A stretch of DNA of 47,112 nt from Candidatus Sumerlaeia bacterium (GTDB lineage: Bacteria; Sumerlaeota; Sumerlaeia; SLMS01; JAHLLQ01), in the NCBI GenBank assembly GCA_019634695.1, contig JAHCAW010000029.1:1-47112 (forward strand), given 5' to 3'. Below the pieces are notes generated by a model, which was not told the DNA's origin, searched no databases, and was given only the letters and a program-made list of their open reading frames with translations. The translations under genes were made by a program, and so were the position numbers. This document shows, in pieces, positions 26,957-37,700 of this stretch. Numbering within the stretch: the stretch's first letter is position 1; each line of letters begins with the position of its first letter.

Positions 26957-27026
26957 ACCATTGGCCTTGTTGAAACGGCTCGGGTTCGGATGCCCCGGCC
27001 GGAACTTCCTGCCTTTCGGGCCGTCC

Positions 27027-27737
27027 TCAGACGGCCGCCGCCTTCACCCGTGCCTCGTTCGAGTCGATCCGGATGCCCGGGCTCATCGTCGAACTCAGCG
27101 TGATCGAACGCATGTAGGTGCCCTTGGCGGCAGAAGGCTTGGCCTTCATCAGAGCCTCGAGCATCGCCTCGACGTTCTCGGTCAGTTGCTGGTCGTTGAA
27201 TGACATCTTGCCGACGAGCACGTGGACGATCGCGAAGCGGTCCAGACGGTACTCGACCTGGCCGCCCTTCAGGGCCTCGATCGCCCCGCGCACGTCCATC
27301 GTGACCGTGCCGACCTTCGGGTTCGGCATCATGCCGCGCGGGCCCAGCACCTTGCCCAGCTTGCCCACGAAGCGCATCATGTCGGGCGTGGCCACGGCCG
27401 CGTCGAAGTCCAGAAAGCCTTCCTGGACGCGCTTGACCAGGTCCTCGCCGCCCGCCACGTCGGCGCCGGCTTCCTCGGCCTCGCGCAGCTTGTCGCCTGC
27501 CGCGAAGACCGCCACGCGCACCTTCTTGCCCGTGCCGTGCGGCAGCGCCACCGTGCCGCGCACCTGCTGGTCCGCGTTGCGCGGATCGACGCCGAGCCGG
27601 ATGTTCAACTGGACGGATTCGTCAAACTTGGCGAACGCGACCTGGCGCAACAGCCCGACCGCCTCGGCCACCGTGTAGCGCTTGTCGCGGTCCACCAGCT
27701 TGACGCGATCGGAGTACTTCTTGCCGTGCCTTGCCAT
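27027..27737 (-). CDS. rplA: Ribosomal protein uL1
   Basis: The 236-residue protein of the L1 stalk. Conserved segments include [19 protein letters not shown], the [15 protein letters not shown] signature and the C-terminal [11 protein letters not shown]. Length is normal. It starts at the ATG 27737, 89 bases after rplK, and is followed by the leader of rplJ. In other bacteria L1 represses the rplK-rplA mRNA; I could not identify the binding site here. Confidence 0.99.
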   Translation of the reverse strand: MARHGKKYSDRVKLVDRDKRYTVAEAVGLLRQVAFAKFDESVQLNIRLGVDPRNADQQVRGTVALPHGTGKKVRVAVFAAGDKLREAEEAGADVAGGEDLVKRVQEGFLDFDAAVATPDMMRFVGKLGKVLGPRGMMPNPKVGTVTMDVRGAIEALKGGQVEYRLDRFAIVHVLVGKMSFNDQQLTENVEAMLEALMKAKPSAAKGTYMRSITLSSTMSPGIRIDSNEARVKAAAV

Positions 27738-27826
27738 GGGTGACTCTCCTGTGGTTCGAGCGGCGATCCCTGCGGCGCGCCTCCCACGAAATCAAGCACC
27801 CTCCCGACGGGCGGGAGCGGTGCGGT

Positions 27827-28255
27827 TCAGCCTTCGACGACGATGCCCATGCTGCGGGCCGTGCCCTCGACCATGCTGGCGGCGGCCTCGACGTCGGCCG
27901 CGTTCAGGTCCGCCATCTTGCTCTTGGCGATCTCGAGCACCTGGGCGCGCGTGACCTTGCCGACCTTGTTCTTGTTCGGCACGCCCGAGCCCTTCGGCAG
28001 CTTGGCGGCGGCGAGCAGCAGCGAGGAGGCCGGCGGCGTCTTGAGCTCGAACGTGAACGAGCGGTCCGAGTAGATCGAGATGACGGCCGGGATGATCTGG
28101 CCCGCCTTTTCTTTGGTGCGGGCGTTGTACTGCTTGCAGAACTCCATGATGTTGACGCCGTGCTGGCCCAGGGCCGGGCCCACCGGAGGCGCCGGGTTGG
28201 CCTGACCGGCCGTGCAGTTCAACTTCACGATCGCTTCGAGTTTCTTCTTCGCCAT
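27827..28255 (-). CDS. rplK: Ribosomal protein uL11
   Basis: The 142-residue protein of the GTPase-associated centre. The N-terminal domain includes [20 protein letters not shown] and the C-terminal RNA-binding domain [12 protein letters not shown]. Length is exactly typical. It starts at ATG 28255, 61 bases after nusG, with a poor ribosome-binding site. Confidence 0.99.
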   Translation of the reverse strand: MAKKKLEAIVKLNCTAGQANPAPPVGPALGQHGVNIMEFCKQYNARTKEKAGQIIPAVISIYSDRSFTFELKTPPASSLLLAAAKLPKGSGVPNKNKVGKVTRAQVLEIAKSKMADLNAADVEAAASMVEGTARSMGIVVEG

Positions 28256-28316
28256 GATCGGTTACTCGCTGCCCCTCGGGCGGGGAAAATCGCCGGCAGC
28301 CTGCCGGCCAAAAACG

Positions 28317-28871
28317 TCAGGAAGAACTTTCTACCTGCAACACGTCGAGCTCGACCGGGGTGCTGCGGCCGAAGATCGACACCATCACGCGCAACTTGGC
28401 CTTGTCGTGGTCGATGGCATCCACCGTCCCGACGAAGTTTGCGAACGGCCCCTCGATCACCTTCACCTGGTCGCCCAGGCGGTGCTTGATCTCGGCGCGC
28501 GGCTTGTCCTTCTTGTCCTCGACGAGCCCCCGGATGTTGGCCACCTCGTCGTCGCTCAGCGGCGTGCGCGAGTTGCCGGCGCCAACGAAGCCCGAAACGC
28601 CCTTGAGCTCCTCGATCACCTTGAACAGCTCCTCGTCCTCATCCATCTGGATGAAGACGTAGCCGGGCATGATGTTCTTCGTGTGCTCGCGCTTCTTGCT
28701 GTCCTTGATCTCGACGACCTTCTCCTCGGGCACGATGACTTCGCCCAACTTGTCGCGAAGCCCCTCGATCGAGGCGCGGTGCTCGATGTCCTTCTTGACG
28801 GACCGTTCGACACCCGAATACGTATGGACCGCATACCACTTCATGTTTCCAGTCGCCTCGCTGGTCGTCAT
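28317..28871 (-). CDS. nusG: Transcription termination/antitermination factor NusG
   Basis: The 184-residue protein links RNA polymerase to Rho or the ribosome. An NGN domain starts at MKWYAVHTYSGVE and includes MPGYVFIQMD. A KOW domain follows with GDQVKVIEGPFANFVG, then a C-terminal segment ending DVLQVESSS. I start at ATG 28871 because it overlaps the secE stop (ATGA), giving nine extra residues. ATG 28844, at M-K-W-Y, is the classical start and equally possible; a GGAAA lies close before it. Confidence 0.97.
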   Translation of the reverse strand: MTTSEATGNMKWYAVHTYSGVERSVKKDIEHRASIEGLRDKLGEVIVPEEKVVEIKDSKKREHTKNIMPGYVFIQMDEDEELFKVIEELKGVSGFVGAGNSRTPLSDDEVANIRGLVEDKKDKPRAEIKHRLGDQVKVIEGPFANFVGTVDAIDHDKAKLRVMVSIFGRSTPVELDVLQVESSS

Positions 28872-29092
28872 CCCGAAACACCGACTTGCAGCAACGCCGC
28901 CAGGGCCTTCGCCAGCGCGAAATCCCACAGGGCCATCATCACGCCCACGATCGCCGTCGCCACGATCACCACGATCGCGTAGTTCTTGCAGTCCTCCTGC
29001 GACGGCCAGGAAACCTTGGCCATCTCCGTGCGCACCTGGCTGAAGAAGATGTTCGTCTTCTTCCAGATTCCGATCGTCGCCTTCTCGGCCAT
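28868..29092 (-). CDS. secE: Preprotein translocase subunit SecE
   Basis: The 74-residue SecE is of the short, single-membrane-segment type. The amphipathic helix with V-R-T-E-M-A-K-V-S-W-P-S is followed by one hydrophobic span (KNYAIVVIVATAIVGVMMAL). The ATG at 29092 has AGGG about nine bases upstream; ATG 29098 is an alternative. It lies between tRNA-Trp and nusG, its normal place, and overlaps nusG by four bases. Confidence 0.96.
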   Translation of the reverse strand: MAEKATIGIWKKTNIFFSQVRTEMAKVSWPSQEDCKNYAIVVIVATAIVGVMMALWDFALAKALAALLQVGVSG

Positions 29093-29160
29093 GGCCATCC
29101 GCCCTGCACACCTCTCGCTGATATTGCTGCGCCACCGGGCGCTTGCCACATGTCTTCTAT

Positions 29161-29236
<76 letters not shown>

Positions 29237-29556
29237 GCAAAATCAAGCATCTACGACCGGGGAGACCTGCCGGGGCACCAGAGGCCCCCCGGAAAGAGCG
29301 GGTAGCGTTAGTCTCGCCCCGCCCCCCAGCGCAAGGCAAATCTCGGGCCATTTTCACGCCTTTTTTCACCTCATCCGCCTCGCCCCCCGGAACCTGCACC
29401 CGGGCTTGCGATCCCCCTGCGCGCCCCTTGATATTGACACCGGCCAACTTCGCCCCCCCTCTTGCCGACGGGTGGCGGCATTGACGGGTTGGGCAAAGAC
29501 CCGGATGCCGCGTCACCGGTTGCGGCGCGGGACCTCCACGACGGATTCTGTCCCAC
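29237..29556. other. Divergent intergenic region before tRNA-Trp/secE
   Basis: These 320 bases lie between the divergent tRNA-Trp operon and the helical-repeat gene and hold no gene I can support. They should contain the promoter of the tRNA-Trp-secE-nusG operon. I could not find a clear one: a weak TTGCGC/TAACGC pair lies near 29310-29340 on the minus strand. On the plus strand a perfect TTGACA (29434-29439) is present without a good -10 box at standard spacing. Confidence 0.5.
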
Positions 29557-31980
29557 ATGGAATTCAGTGCCCGACTCAAGGGGCTCTTCCGCCGGCCCAT
29601 CGAGGCCGAATTGGCCAACGAGGCCACCCGCCCGGCCGCCATCGCCACCGCCGTCGGCGAGGCCCAACGCATCCGCCGCGAGCAGCCCGGCCAACTCGAC
29701 GCCGTCCGCAAGCCGCTGCTCGAGGTCGCCTCCGCCCTCGAAGAACTCGGCATCGAACCCGACGACTTCCACCGCGCCGCCGTCGAAGCCTTCCCCGACG
29801 ATCCCCACTGGCGGCGCGAAATCCTCAAGCGCCACCTGCCCAAGGCACACGTCCCGCGCGAGGACCTGCCCCTGCTGCGCGACGAGGCCTGCTCCCAGCC
29901 CCGCAATCTGGGCCTTTGGCAGCGCCTTATCGAGGAGGCACGCCACTATGGCGATCCCGCCATCCTCGACGACGCCCACGAAACGCTCGTCCTGGCGCTC
30001 AGCCAGTTCTTCCCCCCCGGCGGGGACAACTCCTGGTACGACGTCGCGTCCGAAACGCAGGCGCGCTCATTGTTCTTCAACCGCCTCGACGACTGCACCG
30101 ACCGCATCATCGCCTCCGGCCGTGAGGACGACCGCGCCCACGAGGTGCTGGAAATCGCCTATTCGCATTTCCCGAACCGCGGCGACGTCGTCGTCAAGCT
30201 CGCCCACCTCCACCGCGTGCGCGGCGCCAATGCCCCCCACAGCATCGGCGTCATTCTGCAAGCGCTGCTGTTCGCCCCCCGCGACACGCTGCTGAAGCGT
30301 TGTGCCGCAAGGCTTCTCGCCGAGCGACCCGGGCACGAGCAAGAGGGCCTCGACATCATGGCTCAGGTGCTCGAGGAGGTCCCCGGCGACACGGCCGCCG
30401 TCGGGGATTTCGTCTATTGCCTTTCCCGTGTCGGATACCTGCGTCCCGAGCATCTGGACCTGGTGCGCGCGCACTTCGCCCGCCACCCCGAAGACGATGC
30501 CGCGGCCCTGCTGCTCGCGGACCACTACGTCGCCCAGGAGGACGGCAACGGAGAGGCCGCCAGTGCCTTGCGCGCCGCCATGGCCCTGCGCCCCGAGGAC
30601 TCGCGTTACCCCATCGCGTTGGCCCGAATCGAGATGCACCGCGGCGAATGGGCCAAGGCCGCCGAGGCGCTCGCCGCGCAGGCCCGTCGCGCCCCCTCGC
30701 CCCAGATCGACGAGGCTTGGGCCCTCTGTCTTGCCCACCTGCACCAGACCGACGAGACGGCCCGCACCGTTCTCCAGCGCGTTCGCGAGCATGGCACCGA
30801 TCACGAGATCATCCATGATGCTTGGTGCGCGATCCAGTACCAGACTAAAGCCGACGATCCCGGGTCGCTTGAGCTCTTCCGCGAGACGCACCGGCGCTTC
30901 CCCGAGGCCATCTGGCCCCGTCTCGGCATCGTTCGCCAGATGATCGGCTTCGGTGATCTGGACCGCGCCCAGGAGAAGCTGCTGCCCCTGATTCTGGGTG
31001 CCCCCGTTCCCGGCGAGGCGGTCGTGCTCGCCGCGCGCCTGCTTGCGGCCGATCCGCGTCGCCAGCGCATTCGCGCCTATCTGACGTTGGCGCCCGAGGT
31101 CGCCCTCGATCTCTTCGCCCGCACCGCCGAACTGGTGCCCGACTCCCTGCTCGTCCTCAGCACTCTGGCCCGCTATCGCATCAAAGCCAATCTGCGCGAT
31201 CGCCAGACCGCGGACCTGCTCGCCGACATCTGTCTGCGCGATCGCGCCGACGTCGATATCCGCCTCTATCGCGCCGACCTGCTCTCCGAACTCGGCGAAG
31301 CCGCCACCGCGCTCGACATCTATCGCGAGCTTCTCACGCGCACCCGCGAGACCACCAGCAGTGCCACCTCGAGTGGCGTCGTCCTGACGCCCGAGCAGTA
31401 TTCCCAAGTGCTGCTGCGCACCGCCGAGGCTCTGTTGGTCACCAAGGGCGTTCTCGAAGGCGACGACGTGCGCAACCTGCTGGAAGGCGCCATGGACACC
31501 AACGCCAGCGCCGACTTCGTTCTACGTGTCGCCCAGTGGCTCGCCGAGACCGGGCGGCTTCACCCGCTGGCCCAGCCGGTCCTGGAGCGAGCCCTTGCCT
31601 TCGAGCCCGCCAACGAGCCGCTGGAGGCCGCCCTTGCCATCGTCCGGGCCCGCCGGGGAAACGCCCGCAGTGCGCTGCAAATGGCCCTTCGCCGCCTCGA
31701 GCGACTCCATTTCGAGAAGGCCACGCTCGATTTGCTGGAAGTCGTCGTCGAAACCATCCAGCCCGAATTGCTGAACGATGAGGTCTGCCGCCGGATTCTG
31801 GACTTCGCGGCGCGGCGCAAGTTCCTGCCCGAGCGCCTGCTGGTCCTGCTCGCCCGCCTGCTGGCGACCACCGGACGCGAGGATCCGCGGTTCGTCCCGC
31901 TGCTGGAGCGGGGCGTCGGCCTGCCCGGACTTCCGCCCGAGATTCTGGTCGTGCTCGACCGCTGCCGCCGCGCCTCCTAG
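29557..31980 (+). CDS. Large alpha-helical (TPR-like) repeat protein, unknown function
   Basis: The 807-residue product has no signal peptide or membrane segment. Much of it is built of paired helices with TPR-like patterns, for example AHEVLEIAYSHFPNRGDVVV, the stretches around residues 260-400 and EPLEAALAIVRARRGNARSA. It is acidic to neutral, rich in Ala, Leu, Arg and Glu. Such repeats bind other proteins or peptides. It does not match a family I can name. It stands alone on the plus strand, followed by a 129-base gap before the JAMM-helicase gene, which may share its promoter. Confidence is high that it is coding and moderate for the fold. Confidence 0.8.
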   Translation: MEFSARLKGLFRRPIEAELANEATRPAAIATAVGEAQRIRREQPGQLDAVRKPLLEVASALEELGIEPDDFHRAAVEAFPDDPHWRREILKRHLPKAHVPREDLPLLRDEACSQPRNLGLWQRLIEEARHYGDPAILDDAHETLVLALSQFFPPGGDNSWYDVASETQARSLFFNRLDDCTDRIIASGREDDRAHEVLEIAYSHFPNRGDVVVKLAHLHRVRGANAPHSIGVILQALLFAPRDTLLKRCAARLLAERPGHEQEGLDIMAQVLEEVPGDTAAVGDFVYCLSRVGYLRPEHLDLVRAHFARHPEDDAAALLLADHYVAQEDGNGEAASALRAAMALRPEDSRYPIALARIEMHRGEWAKAAEALAAQARRAPSPQIDEAWALCLAHLHQTDETARTVLQRVREHGTDHEIIHDAWCAIQYQTKADDPGSLELFRETHRRFPEAIWPRLGIVRQMIGFGDLDRAQEKLLPLILGAPVPGEAVVLAARLLAADPRRQRIRAYLTLAPEVALDLFARTAELVPDSLLVLSTLARYRIKANLRDRQTADLLADICLRDRADVDIRLYRADLLSELGEAATALDIYRELLTRTRETTSSATSSGVVLTPEQYSQVLLRTAEALLVTKGVLEGDDVRNLLEGAMDTNASADFVLRVAQWLAETGRLHPLAQPVLERALAFEPANEPLEAALAIVRARRGNARSALQMALRRLERLHFEKATLDLLEVVVETIQPELLNDEVCRRILDFAARRKFLPERLLVLLARLLATTGREDPRFVPLLERGVGLPGLPPEILVVLDRCRRAS

Positions 31981-32109
31981 GCGGGTCTGAAACGCCGCGG
32001 CAGGCACCATCACCTGGCTTGCCGGGGGGGCGAATTTCTCGCTCGCGCGGGTTGAGTTCCCCCTTGCCGTTCCGGCGAAGGAAATCCGAAACTTCGCCCG
32101 ACGTGCCTG

Positions 32110-34833
32110 ATGTCCCTCCCGCTCCCCGTCCGCTCCATGCCCCCTCCCGTCGAAGGCCCCTCCAGCCACTACCTCACCCCGGCCGCGATCGAGATCATCG
32201 CGCGCGAAATCGCTGAGGCCGGCGGCATCGAAGTCTTCTTCATCGGCCGCCTTGGCCGCGAACAGCTTGTCGAGGAGGTCGAGGCCCACGCCTTCGGCTC
32301 CCGTGACGCGGTCCCGGTGCTGATGAACCTTGTTCGCCCGGGCGAAGTGATCCTGCACAACCATCCCAGCGGCCAACTCGAGCCCTCCGATGCCGACCTG
32401 CGTGTCTCGTCGACGCTGGGGAATCTGGGCGTGGGCAGCTTCATCGTCGACAATGCGTGCACGCGGCTGCGGGTAGTGGTGCGTCCGCAGGTTCCGCGCG
32501 AGAAGGCGCGCGTCGCGCCCGAGGAGGTCGAGCGTCTGCTGGGTCCGAAGTCGGCGCTCGCGCGTGCGCTGGGCGAGTACGAGCACCGTCCCGAGCAACA
32601 GCGCATGAGCTTGGCCGTCGTGCGCGCACTCAACGAGGACGGCATCGCGGTCATCGAGGCGGGCACCGGCACGGGCAAGTCACTCGCCTATCTGGTGCCG
32701 TCGCTGCTGTATGCGCTGGACAATCGCGAGCGCGTCGTCGTCTCGACGCACACAATCAATTTGCAGGAGCAGATTCTGCACAAGGACCTGCCCGTGGTGC
32801 GGCGGGCACTGGATCGCGAGTTCGAGGCGGTCATCGTCAAGGGGCGGTCGAACTACGTCTGCAAGCGCAAGGCACAGATGGCGCGCGAGGAACTGGCCGG
32901 CGGCCAACAGTCGCTGATCGACGACGAGCATGCCGTGGAGTTGCGCGAGGTCCTCACCTGGGCGGCGACGAGCCCGACGGGCGACCGCACCGAACTCACC
33001 GTGCCTCCGCGCGAAGAGGTCTGGGAGCGCGTCGGCTCCGAGAGCGACAACTGCCTGCGGCTGCGCTGTCCGTTCTACGAGGAGTGCTTCTTCTACAACT
33101 CGCGCCGGCATGCCGCCCGCGCGGACCTGCTCGTCGTCAACCACTCGCTGCTGCTCAGCGATCTGGCCGTGCGCCGCGAATCGGGCAACTGGACCACGGC
33201 CGCCGTGCTGCCGCCCTATCGCCATGTGGTGCTCGACGAGGCACACCACCTTGAGGAGGTCGCCACGCGCCACCTCGGAACGATCCTGGCGCGTCCGGGA
33301 CTGCGTCGCCTGTTCGGGCGTCTGGCCCGCACGGACGCGCGGTATGCCCGGCGCCGGGGACTCTACGCGACGCTCGAGGAAAAGCTCGAGGAGCTTCGCA
33401 AGGCGAGCCTCATCACCACGGACCACCCGGTTTTCCGCATCCTGTTGTTCGATCTAATGCCCGCGATCGAGTCGGTGCGCGAGCAGTGCGAGGCGCTCGT
33501 CGACGACTTCGGTCACGCCTTCATGGACCTTGTCGGCGTCGAGCGCGTGACCTCCGGCCACGAGCACCGCATCCGGCTGTTGCCGGGCCACACGGCCGCC
33601 GAGGCATGGGAGGGCGAGTGCCTGCCCCTGCTGCACGCTCTGGCGCGCGAGATCGGTCTCTTTCTGGATCGCAATCGCCAGGCTCTCGAGGCGCTCGGCA
33701 CGCTGACCGATGTTGCCCTCGAGCGCCTGCGTGACGTGGCGCTCGAGTGGCGCGCCCTCATCGAGCGACTGGACGGCTATCGGCGCCTGGCTGTTGAGTT
33801 CGCACAGGACCATGACGATGTCTGCCGTTGGGTCGAGATCGGTCGCGACCGCCGTGAGCGCCTTGCCGTGCGGCTCTGTTCCGCGCCGATTTCGGTCGCC
33901 AATCTGCTGCGCGAGAGCCTCCACGACAAGATGCGGTCGGAGGTGCTGACCAGTGCCACCCTGGCGGTTGACGAGGACTTCGCGTTCCTCTTCGAACGCA
34001 TCGGTATTCAAACACCGCCAGCGCCCGTTGCCGCCGGCGCGTCCGACGAAGCGGACGACGAGGGAACGGCCGAACCCGCGGCCCCGGCAGCCCGCACGAC
34101 TGAGTCGCTGATTCTTGGCTCGTCCTATGACTACACCCAGCAAGTGCTGCTGGGCGTGCCGTCGGACCTGGGCGATCCGCGGTCGGCGGGTTTCGACGAT
34201 CGGCTCGCCCGCTTCATCATTGGGGCCGTCGCCGCCAGCGAGGGTCGCGCCTTCGTGCTCTTCACCAGTTGGGGCCAGATGCGCACGCAGCACCAGCGCT
34301 GCGCCGACTCTATCCGGCGCCTGGGCATCGAGTGCCTGGTCCAGGGGCAGGAGTCGCGCGACCAACTCCTGCAACGTTTCCGGCGCGACGAGACGAGTGT
34401 CCTGTTCGCGACGAGCAGTTTCTGGGAGGGCGTGGACGTGCGGGGGCGGGCGCTGGAACTGCTCGTGATTGCGCGACTGCCCTTCGCCGTGCCGAACGAG
34501 CCGATTCAGGAGGCCCAGCACGAGCGCCTCCAGCAGCAGGGCCGCGACCCCTTCCATGCGCTCGCCGTGCCGCGCGCGGTGATTCGACTCAAGCAGGGCT
34601 TCGGGCGACTGATCCGTTCGCGGACGGACCGCGGCGCGGTGCTGATTGCCGACGAACGGCTCGTGCGCGCGGGCTACGGTCGGCGGTTCGTGCGCTCCCT
34701 GCCGCCCGTCGAGCTGGCACACGAGACGACAGATCTGCTGCTCGAGCGCACGCGCGCCTTCCTGGCGGGGGAGGGACCGGCTCCAGTTCAGGGGCCGCGC
34801 TCGCGGTCCGCCTCCTCGCGCGCCTCCAGATAG
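32110..34833 (+). CDS. dinG: RadC-like JAMM domain fused to DinG/XPD-type helicase
   Basis: The 907-residue protein joins two families. Residues about 35-125 are a RadC/JAB domain with a complete metal site: E41, then H83-x-H85-x7-S93-x2-D96 in HNHPSGQLEPSDAD. Residues about 155-890 are an XPD/DinG superfamily 2 helicase with Walker A AGTGTGKS (184-191), DEAH (376-379) and four cysteines fit for a 4Fe-4S cluster (C251, C315, C320, C326). Motif VI reads QGFGRLIRSRTDRG. It should unwind damaged or structured DNA or R-loops, with the JAMM domain perhaps cutting or binding a protein partner. Start at ATG 32110 with no visible ribosome-binding site; ATG 32137 is possible. The 3' end overlaps the converging gene by 46 bases. 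Confidence 0.9.
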   Translation: MSLPLPVRSMPPPVEGPSSHYLTPAAIEIIAREIAEAGGIEVFFIGRLGREQLVEEVEAHAFGSRDAVPVLMNLVRPGEVILHNHPSGQLEPSDADLRVSSTLGNLGVGSFIVDNACTRLRVVVRPQVPREKARVAPEEVERLLGPKSALARALGEYEHRPEQQRMSLAVVRALNEDGIAVIEAGTGTGKSLAYLVPSLLYALDNRERVVVSTHTINLQEQILHKDLPVVRRALDREFEAVIVKGRSNYVCKRKAQMAREELAGGQQSLIDDEHAVELREVLTWAATSPTGDRTELTVPPREEVWERVGSESDNCLRLRCPFYEECFFYNSRRHAARADLLVVNHSLLLSDLAVRRESGNWTTAAVLPPYRHVVLDEAHHLEEVATRHLGTILARPGLRRLFGRLARTDARYARRRGLYATLEEKLEELRKASLITTDHPVFRILLFDLMPAIESVREQCEALVDDFGHAFMDLVGVERVTSGHEHRIRLLPGHTAAEAWEGECLPLLHALAREIGLFLDRNRQALEALGTLTDVALERLRDVALEWRALIERLDGYRRLAVEFAQDHDDVCRWVEIGRDRRERLAVRLCSAPISVANLLRESLHDKMRSEVLTSATLAVDEDFAFLFERIGIQTPPAPVAAGASDEADDEGTAEPAAPAARTTESLILGSSYDYTQQVLLGVPSDLGDPRSAGFDDRLARFIIGAVAASEGRAFVLFTSWGQMRTQHQRCADSIRRLGIECLVQGQESRDQLLQRFRRDETSVLFATSSFWEGVDVRGRALELLVIARLPFAVPNEPIQEAQHERLQQQGRDPFHALAVPRAVIRLKQGFGRLIRSRTDRGAVLIADERLVRAGYGRRFVRSLPPVELAHETTDLLLERTRAFLAGEGPAPVQGPRSRSASSRASR

Positions 34834-35201
34834 TCGCGGATCGCCTTCAGCGATGTGTGCAGTTCCTCGTAGTGGCGTGCCGTTTCCTCGTGCATGCGCC
34901 GCAGCGCCCGAAACTTCAGCACGAGGAATTCGATGCAGCCAATCAGCGTCAGGACGAACAGGCCGCACCAGCCGAGCACGAACGCGTACAGCACCTCGTT
35001 GTGCCCGGGCGCCAACTTGGCCACCGTCACCAGAACCGTCACACCGCTGACGAACAGCAGCGCGACCAGCCCCGACTCCCACCACTTGATCTCGACCTGG
35101 CGCTTCAGGCGTTCCCACTCGCGGATGTCGCGCACCTTGATGCGGGCATCCATCTCGGCCAGCAGGGTGCGCGGCTTGTGGGACGGCGGGGGCTGACTCA
35201 T
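34788..35201 (-). CDS. Small two-helix membrane protein, unknown function
   Basis: The 137-residue product has a charged N-terminal 40 residues (MDARIKVRDIREWERLKRQ), two hydrophobic segments at about residues 43-62 and 70-92, and a C-terminal helical region with many charged residues that may form a coiled coil. No family is recognised. The ATG at 35201 follows a weak GGAG. Its last 46 bases overlap the end of the helicase gene in the opposite direction, which is consistent with convergent, independently expressed genes. Confidence 0.65.
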   Translation of the reverse strand: MSQPPPSHKPRTLLAEMDARIKVRDIREWERLKRQVEIKWWESGLVALLFVSGVTVLVTVAKLAPGHNEVLYAFVLGWCGLFVLTLIGCIEFLVLKFRALRRMHEETARHYEELHTSLKAIRDYLEAREEADRERGP

Positions 35202-35670
35202 GTTGGGCGCAGGGCTCCGGTCGAGACGCTGCGTCAATTTGAGACTCCGGGGTGAGCAAATGCAACGCCCAAGGCGCGTCCGTCGGCGCAATCGCGCCAC
35301 CCGGAACCGGATTTGCGGCGGCTCTGCCCCGGTCTGCGCAAGAGCGCTTTACCTTCGCGTGCCTTCATGTCGGAGAAGGCGAACCCCTTTGATTCGAGTG
35401 GTTTGCAGGAAAAGCTCAACCGGTTTCCCTGCGACAGCGTTCGCAAGAGGCTTGACTTTCCGACCCCGCCGTGTCTCCATCAAGGCTCGCATTTTGCTCA
35501 CTCGGCACTAATGGAGAGGTATGCCTTGGAAGCGCCGCAGCAGGGGCTGCACGTCAACCGCTTCCGGGATCAACCCGCCGACGGCACAACGTCTCCGCCC
35601 ACGTCCGTGGAGCAACAGGCATCGGGGCCAGCGCCCCGCCGTGATTTTCAACCAGGGAGACCCCCACGTC
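35202..35670. other. Region upstream of rpoD
   Basis: These 469 bases contain no clear gene. An open frame runs into rpoD from 35521, but its translation (Arg/Pro-rich) does not look coding, and rpoD homology begins only after 35671. TTGACT at 35452-35457 is a good -35 box without a convincing -10 box. The region probably holds the rpoD promoter and a long 5' leader. Confidence 0.5.
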
Positions 35671-37545
<1,875 letters not shown>

Positions 37546-37572
37546 CGGACGGTCTCAACGCTGCGCCTCCCA

Positions 37573-37604
37573 ACGGCCCCGGTCTCGCACGAGACCGGGG
37601 CCGT
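37573..37604 (+). terminator. Rho-independent terminator after rpoD
   Basis: A perfect 14-base-pair stem (acggccccggtctc with gagaccggggccgt), four-base loop gcac, then ttcgattg. It lies 27 bases after the rpoD stop. Confidence 0.92.
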
Positions 37605-37700
37605 TTCGATTGCGCGACCCTGCTGCGGGCGGTCGTTCCTCCTTGCAATCGCTTGCGGCATTGCGGAAGCCTTCCCGCAGCTTGCTCGTTGGAGGGCGGG

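Noticed and set aside
29434..29486. TTGACA and TTGACG boxes as promoters of the helical-repeat gene
   Set aside because: No acceptable -10 box at 16-18 bases from either box.
31981..32109. Hairpin before the JAMM-helicase gene
   Set aside because: The cggcaggc/gcttgccg pairing is interrupted by a 13-base loop and lacks a T-run; probably chance.
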